Positions 12,542 through 16,756 of a stretch of DNA of 16,756 bases are shown one piece after another. Each line of letters begins with the position of its first letter. Position 1 is the first letter of the stretch. The DNA comes from JAVBRU01 sp031547595. GTDB taxonomy: Bacteria; Bacillota; Clostridia; Christensenellales; Aristaeellaceae. A model generated the notes under the pieces. It saw nothing but the letters and a program-made list of their open reading frames with translations. It made no database searches and was not told where the DNA came from. Made by a program: the position numbers and the translations under genes. Where the stretch lies: contig JAVBRU010000026.1 of assembly GCA_031547595.1 (NCBI GenBank), positions 1-16,756 of the forward strand, read 5' to 3'.

Positions 12542-15361
12542 TCAATCCAAGCCATACTCGATACGCTTGCGCTCCATCTCCAGGTTCATATCCACATTAT
12601 AGCGCAGCAGGGTTTCGCGGGGGTTGTCGTAGTAGTACACCACGCGCCGGAATGCGTTTGTGAGGCTGCGGGTGATGTTGTAGCCGCCGGGAATGTTATT
12701 GAGCGGCTTCACCTGCGCCCATTGCGCCTTGAGCATCTCTTTTTGTGCGGCCGTCCAGGGCAGCTGCTCAAAGGCATCGCGGTTGGCGGTGGGGTACCGG
12801 GCGGCCGCGCCCATAGAGCTTTCCAGCCGGTTGCCAAACGCCGCCTGCGCCTGAGCAGACACCCACCATTTCAGGAAGGTGAACGCATCGTCCTTGTTGG
12901 GCAGGTTGTTCATGATGATGCCGCAGGTGCCGCCGCTGGGCTGGGTGCGGTTGACGGTATCATCCTCCTGACGGATGCCCGGCAGGGGCGCCATCGCCCA
13001 CTGGCCCTTCAGTTCCGGCGCCACGGCTTCCAGATAGCAGCTGAAGGTGTAGCTGGCCAGTACCAGGGGCATTTCGCCCGTCCGGAAGCGGTTAAATGCA
13101 TCAAAGTACAGCGGGAAGCTGTATTTGGTGTACAGCTCGGTCCATTGCTTGAAGGCCGCGATAGCCTCCGGCTGGTCAAAGCCGGTCTGTTTGAGGCCGT
13201 CTGTGTAAAACTCGCCGCCCATCTGCATCAGCAGCATGATAAACAAATCCTGATTTTCGCCAAACCCGATTTCCAGGTTATGCTTCTGGATGATGGGAAT
13301 GATGCGGTAAAAATCCTCCCAGGTGTCCGGCACGGCAATGCCGAGCTCCTCAAAGATATCCGTGCGGTAAAACAGCATATTGAAGGTCTGGGTTTCGGGC
13401 AGCGCGTACAGGCCGCCGTTGTATTCGTAGGGAATCATGGCGGTGGGATAGAACTCGTCCTCAAAGCCGTCCAAATCAAATTCACACAAATCCTGCAATG
13501 CGCCGCGCATGGCGAGGGTGACAGGCAAGCCGGAGGGGATAATCAACGCCACATCCGGCCCCGCGCCGGCCACGATGGCCTGGGTGAGCGTGGCGGAACT
13601 ATCCACCAGGCTGACGTTGACCGGGATACCCGTTTCCTTGGTGAACTGCTCATCGATGATCTGCTTGAGCAGCATCATCTGGTCGCGCCCGGAAGCGCTG
13701 CCGCTGGTGACAATATCATTGGCGCTGACCCACACATTGAGGGGGCGGTGCTCGCCATCGTCCGTGTACACATTGCCCACGGCGTTGTAATCCTCCGTGA
13801 AGGACGCCATAAACGCCTGCAGGCGGAACCAGATCAGCTCAAAAAACCCTTTTTGCGCCGCGGGCAGCGAATAGCCGGGGGCAGACAGGCTGAGGCAGTC
13901 CATCTGCATGGGCAGCTCCATCATCTTTTGCCGAAGCGCAATCAGGCTGGAGATGTTATTTTTGAATTCGCCCAGCCGCGCGGGGATGCGGTCCGCCCGC
14001 TCCACGAAATCGCGCAGCTGCTTGGTGACCTCATACATAATGGACAGCTCGCTGCCCGATACGCCCATGCGCTGCTCATAGCTTTGCGCCGTTTGCTCCA
14101 GCAGCGTGGCCACGGCGGCAAAATCGCTGATCATGCCGGGCAGCTCTTTGTCCAGATAATAATCGCGGTAGGTATCGGGATTGGTGGACGTGATGGTGAT
14201 GATGCGGCGGTACCACGCGTTCAGCTGGTACACCGCGCCGTCCAGCACCGCCAGAAGCTCACTCATCGGCAATATCGCCGGGCTGAGGGACAGGGTGTGC
14301 TCCCCCGCTTCCAGATAAAGAAACATCGGCTCGCCCTGATCGGTAGCAACAGTGAGGTTCTCCCAATCGCTGCAATAGGGGAAGCGCACGGCGCGAAGCT
14401 CCTCGCACAACAGCTTGCCATCCAACAGCACCTTGCGGTACGCAGCCAGGCCGCGCACATAATTCTGGCGGTATTTCACGTTGATCTGGTAGAGCCCGCT
14501 TTCCGGCACGGTGAAGCACCATTCCACGCGCTGGTCAATCCCCGTCCAGAATTCGCCGCCCAGCACGTTGTACAGGATTTTGCTGGGGCTGCTGGGCACG
14601 GTGGAGGGCGAGGTGTAGTCTGCCTCCGCCTGCGGCCAGATGGCGTAGCGAAGGGAGGGCGCTTCGGCCTGCTGCTCAATATAAACAGATTTCGAAACCT
14701 TCCGATACCCGGCGTTTGCATAGCTTCCTTTTAGTTCCTCATACGAGGGCATATCCTCCGGCGCGGCCAGGCTGACGCCCGCCACCGCGAAGGGCGCGCT
14801 GACCGCCGTCAGCCGCAGAGTATGCTCGCCAGCCGCTAAGTAAAACCGCAGTGCGCTGTCCGTCACACCCTTCATGTCATACAGAATTTCGTCCTGCCAC
14901 TGATACACTTCTATCAGGCGGGGCAATATCTGGTTGCCCATGTTATCGGTCTGCACCGCGCCGTCATCCTGCCAAAGCCTGGGCAACAGGCAAAAATCCG
15001 CTTCCAGGAAGGGCCGCTCACCATCGATGGCCACGCTGATCTCCAAATCCTGCACCATATAAGGCAGGGCCTGATAGGTAAGGCGCAGCTGATACCAGCC
15101 ATCCTGCGCTGTCGTGACGCGGTACTCCGCCCACGCGCCGGCAGACAGCTGCACGGTTTCTTCCGCGCCGTCATATGCCCCGCGCACCGCATGGACAGAG
15201 ACATCAAAAAGCTCCGCCGCCGCACCTTCGCTGGCCTGGCTTGCCGCGGCATGGGTCTGCAAATAATCGGCGTAGCTGCCCTCCCGCACAATGATATCCT
15301 GCGCGAGCGCCGTGCCGCAAAGCATCCATGCCAGAGCCACCAGCAGCAGAGTGCGTTTCAT
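12542..15361 (-). CDS. Large solute-binding protein: two N-terminal beta-sandwich domains, helical spacer, C-terminal family 1 binding domain
   Basis: 939 residues, ATG six nt after AGGAGG. The signal peptide (1-20) ends CGTALA; Cys15 is not in a lipobox. Residues about 50-200 and 220-360 are two related beta-sandwich units. Each has an aromatic GWYQLRL- or GLYQINV-type strand and ends in a GEHTLRL/GEHTLSL motif (178-184, 353-359), suggesting internal duplication of a carbohydrate-binding-like module. Residues about 365-530 are mainly helical. From about 540 the protein becomes a family 1 solute-binding domain: PLNVWVSANDI, AGAGPDVALIIPSGLPV, LPETQTFNMLFYRTDIFEEL, FRTGEMPLVLASYTFSCYLE, QWAMAPLPG and FLKWWVSAQAQ. 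It is about twice the usual length. It is presumed to be the receptor for importer 1 and may hold a polymer while presenting oligosaccharides. Confidence 0.88.
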   Translation of the reverse strand: MKRTLLLVALAWMLCGTALAQDIIVREGSYADYLQTHAAASQASEGAAAELFDVSVHAVRGAYDGAEETVQLSAGAWAEYRVTTAQDGWYQLRLTYQALPYMVQDLEISVAIDGERPFLEADFCLLPRLWQDDGAVQTDNMGNQILPRLIEVYQWQDEILYDMKGVTDSALRFYLAAGEHTLRLTAVSAPFAVAGVSLAAPEDMPSYEELKGSYANAGYRKVSKSVYIEQQAEAPSLRYAIWPQAEADYTSPSTVPSSPSKILYNVLGGEFWTGIDQRVEWCFTVPESGLYQINVKYRQNYVRGLAAYRKVLLDGKLLCEELRAVRFPYCSDWENLTVATDQGEPMFLYLEAGEHTLSLSPAILPMSELLAVLDGAVYQLNAWYRRIITITSTNPDTYRDYYLDKELPGMISDFAAVATLLEQTAQSYEQRMGVSGSELSIMYEVTKQLRDFVERADRIPARLGEFKNNISSLIALRQKMMELPMQMDCLSLSAPGYSLPAAQKGFFELIWFRLQAFMASFTEDYNAVGNVYTDDGEHRPLNVWVSANDIVTSGSASGRDQMMLLKQIIDEQFTKETGIPVNVSLVDSSATLTQAIVAGAGPDVALIIPSGLPVTLAMRGALQDLCEFDLDGFEDEFYPTAMIPYEYNGGLYALPETQTFNMLFYRTDIFEELGIAVPDTWEDFYRIIPIIQKHNLEIGFGENQDLFIMLLMQMGGEFYTDGLKQTGFDQPEAIAAFKQWTELYTKYSFPLYFDAFNRFRTGEMPLVLASYTFSCYLEAVAPELKGQWAMAPLPGIRQEDDTVNRTQPSGGTCGIIMNNLPNKDDAFTFLKWWVSAQAQAAFGNRLESSMGAAARYPTANRDAFEQLPWTAAQKEMLKAQWAQVKPLNNIPGGYNITRSLTNAFRRVVYYYDNPRETLLRYNVDMNLEMERKRIEYGLD

Positions 15362-15376
15362 TGTTTTCCTCCTAAT

Positions 15377-16642
15377 TTAGGTAATCACTTCAAACATCGC
15401 CGCGCCGTGGGGGCGGATGGTCAGGGCATCGCCCGGCGTCAGGATGCGCCCCGTCCACAGTTCCCGGTATTGCTTGCCGGGCAGATAATCCGAAGGCTTA
15501 AACAGCGCGGAGCATTTCGCCTGGGTGTTAAACAGCGCCAGATACTGCACAGAAGCGATGCTCTGGTGCCGCGCCGTCCACGCCTGCCTGCCATCCTCCA
15601 CTAGGATGCGCTTGGCATCCGCAGCTTCATTATCCACCGCCAGCACATCCGGGTTTTGCAGCAGTTTCAGCGTGGCGCTGTCAATCACCGTCACGTCCCC
15701 GCCCAGCATCAGCGGCGCGTTGCACAAGCACCACAGCGAGAGTTGGGACATTTTTTCGTCATACGTAAACTTGGAATACCGGGGCTCCCCCACCGGCCCG
15801 CGCAGCGACACCTTGGAGAAGGGCAGCATATCGCCATCCGGGAATGCGCCGGGAACGCGCAGCGCGCTCCACACGGCATAGCGGTCAAAATTGGCATACA
15901 GGTGATCGGGACGATCCCAGAAATCGTTTGAGATGCGCCACATATCGCTATACTGGGCCACATGCTGCCACTGCTCCGGCGGCACAGCGCCGGGGGACAG
16001 CGAAATCACCATCTCGCGCCCGGTTTTTGCAATCGCGCGTTCGTATCCCTCAATCTCTTCAGCATGATATGGCCAGGAAATATCATCAATCTTGAAAAAG
16101 TCCAATGCCCAGCCTTCATACAAGGCAAAAATGCTGTCCAGGTACGCCTGCGCGCCGGGGTGCGCCATATTGAGCGGTGCCATCTGGTTTTGCCAATCGC
16201 ACGCCACACCCTGCGCATCCACGATTTGATCACAGGTAAATTCGCTGCCCAATATCGGTGCTTTCATGGCCGCCGCCTGGCGCGGCACGCCGCGCATCAG
16301 ATGGATGCCAAACTTGAACCCCTTGCCATGCACCCAATCCGCCAGCGGGCGAAGCCCCGCCCCAAAGGTGGAGGACGGGTAGCGATCGGGCGTGGGGATG
16401 AGACGGCCATAGCGGTCCATCATCAAGGTGGGCTGCAAATCGTCGGTCTGGTTGGCGTTGGGCACATCCGATATGCCGGGGTGCGACCAGCACGCGTCAA
16501 TCACCATATACTCAAAGCCGTAGGGCTTGAGCTCTTTATCGCAAAACTCCACAGTGGCACGAAACTCCGCCTCGGTGATACTCCAGTTAAACCCGTTATA
16601 GCTGTTATAGCCTCGCGGCGGGGCAGATAAAGGTGTGCGCAT
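15377..16642 (-). CDS. GH27-family glycosidase, cytoplasmic (alpha-galactosidase / beta-L-arabinopyranosidase-like)
   Basis: 421 residues from the ATG at 16642, seven nt after GGGAGG; an in-frame start at 16720 would lie upstream of the predicted promoter. There is no signal peptide. A GH27 TIM barrel begins APPRGYNSYNGFNWSITEAE (7-26). FFKIDD (182-187) supplies the nucleophile D186, matching the family YxKxD motif, and WRISND (235-240) supplies the acid/base D240. IHLMRGVPRQAA (113-124) is typical of a divergent GH27 subgroup. Classical alpha-galactosidases have DDCW after strand 2; here it is DACW (49-52), losing an Asp that contacts the sugar, so specificity may differ. The C-terminal beta domain ends GDALTIRPHGAAMFEV. 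As first gene of the operon, it probably trims imported oligosaccharides. Confidence 0.88.
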   Translation of the reverse strand: MRTPLSAPPRGYNSYNGFNWSITEAEFRATVEFCDKELKPYGFEYMVIDACWSHPGISDVPNANQTDDLQPTLMMDRYGRLIPTPDRYPSSTFGAGLRPLADWVHGKGFKFGIHLMRGVPRQAAAMKAPILGSEFTCDQIVDAQGVACDWQNQMAPLNMAHPGAQAYLDSIFALYEGWALDFFKIDDISWPYHAEEIEGYERAIAKTGREMVISLSPGAVPPEQWQHVAQYSDMWRISNDFWDRPDHLYANFDRYAVWSALRVPGAFPDGDMLPFSKVSLRGPVGEPRYSKFTYDEKMSQLSLWCLCNAPLMLGGDVTVIDSATLKLLQNPDVLAVDNEAADAKRILVEDGRQAWTARHQSIASVQYLALFNTQAKCSALFKPSDYLPGKQYRELWTGRILTPGDALTIRPHGAAMFEVIT

Positions 16643-16672
16643 GATACGTCCTCCCATTTCATCTCTGCGCCC

Positions 16673-16678
16673 ATTATA
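16673..16678 (-). promoter_or_regulatory. Promoter -10 box of the operon
   Basis: A perfect TATAAT on the minus strand, about 30 nt before the GH27 start codon, predicts transcription from about 16665 and a leader of roughly 23 nt. No good -35 box lies 16-18 nt upstream (the best is CACCTT or ACACCT), so an activator may be needed. A TTTACA at about 16734 is too far away for this -10 box. No clear operator palindrome was found in the 80 bases upstream. Confidence 0.6.
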
Positions 16679-16756
16679 GCGGGTTTGGGAGGACAAAGGT
16701 GTAATCCCCCGTATGAACACGCATTTTCGATGTAAAGAATATTTAGATAACTTATA

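Noticed and set aside
12518..14734. 738-residue open frame on the plus strand opposite the large binding protein
   Set aside because: It lies wholly antisense to a clear gene. It is rich in His, Gln and Arg, has no recognisable domain or ribosome binding site, and is what GC-rich codon use on the opposite strand produces.
1..16756. CRISPR array, tRNA or rRNA genes
   Set aside because: No regularly spaced direct repeats and no tRNA- or rRNA-like sequence were seen on either strand.

Overview
The window is one long operon read entirely from the minus strand. It is GC-rich, has strong AGGAGG-type ribosome binding sites, and encodes Gram-positive-style carbohydrate transport proteins. This points to a member of the Bacillota, most likely an uncultured gut or rumen Clostridia lineage. 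Neither solute-binding protein has a lipobox, which I associate loosely with Christensenellales-like genomes, but that placement is a guess.

Layout in the direction of transcription (right to left): a consensus TATAAT box about 30 bp before the first gene; a cytoplasmic GH27 glycosidase (16642-15377); a 939-residue solute-binding protein with extra N-terminal beta-sandwich domains (15361-12542); a MalF-type permease (12527-11628); a 160-bp MITE-like insertion (11628-11469); a MalG-type permease (11450-10599); an NHL/TPR membrane-anchored protein (10579-9065); a YIP1-family membrane protein (9031-8321); a secreted DUF5696 protein (8321-6129); a second MalF-type permease (6127-5222); a second MalG-type permease (5206-4265); a second solute-binding protein with a C-terminal beta-sandwich (4201-2447); a cluster of hairpins (2436-2212); and a secreted DUF4832-like protein with a C-terminal discoidin-like domain (2190-430). 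A terminator candidate follows at 407-371. The last 222 bases at the left edge form a separate fold-back element.

Most genes are 1-33 nt apart or overlap, so they read as one transcript. Each solute-binding protein is paired with two permeases, giving two ABC importers, but no ATP-binding subunit is encoded. The importers presumably use a shared MsmX-type ATPase made elsewhere. The likely job is capture and import of a galactose- or arabinopyranose-decorated glycan. The secreted DUF5696 and DUF4832-like proteins would act outside the cell, and the GH27 enzyme, which has no signal peptide, would act on the imported oligosaccharide. The NHL/TPR, YIP1 and DUF5696 genes sit between the two transporter sets as a tightly spaced accessory module of unknown role; it is the best candidate here for undescribed biology.

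Two structural points stand out. The MITE-like element has landed in the TA of a TAG stop codon between two permease genes and regenerated the stop. The 256-bp gap before the last gene is packed with about six hairpins. No tRNA, rRNA, CRISPR array, transposase or phage gene was seen.
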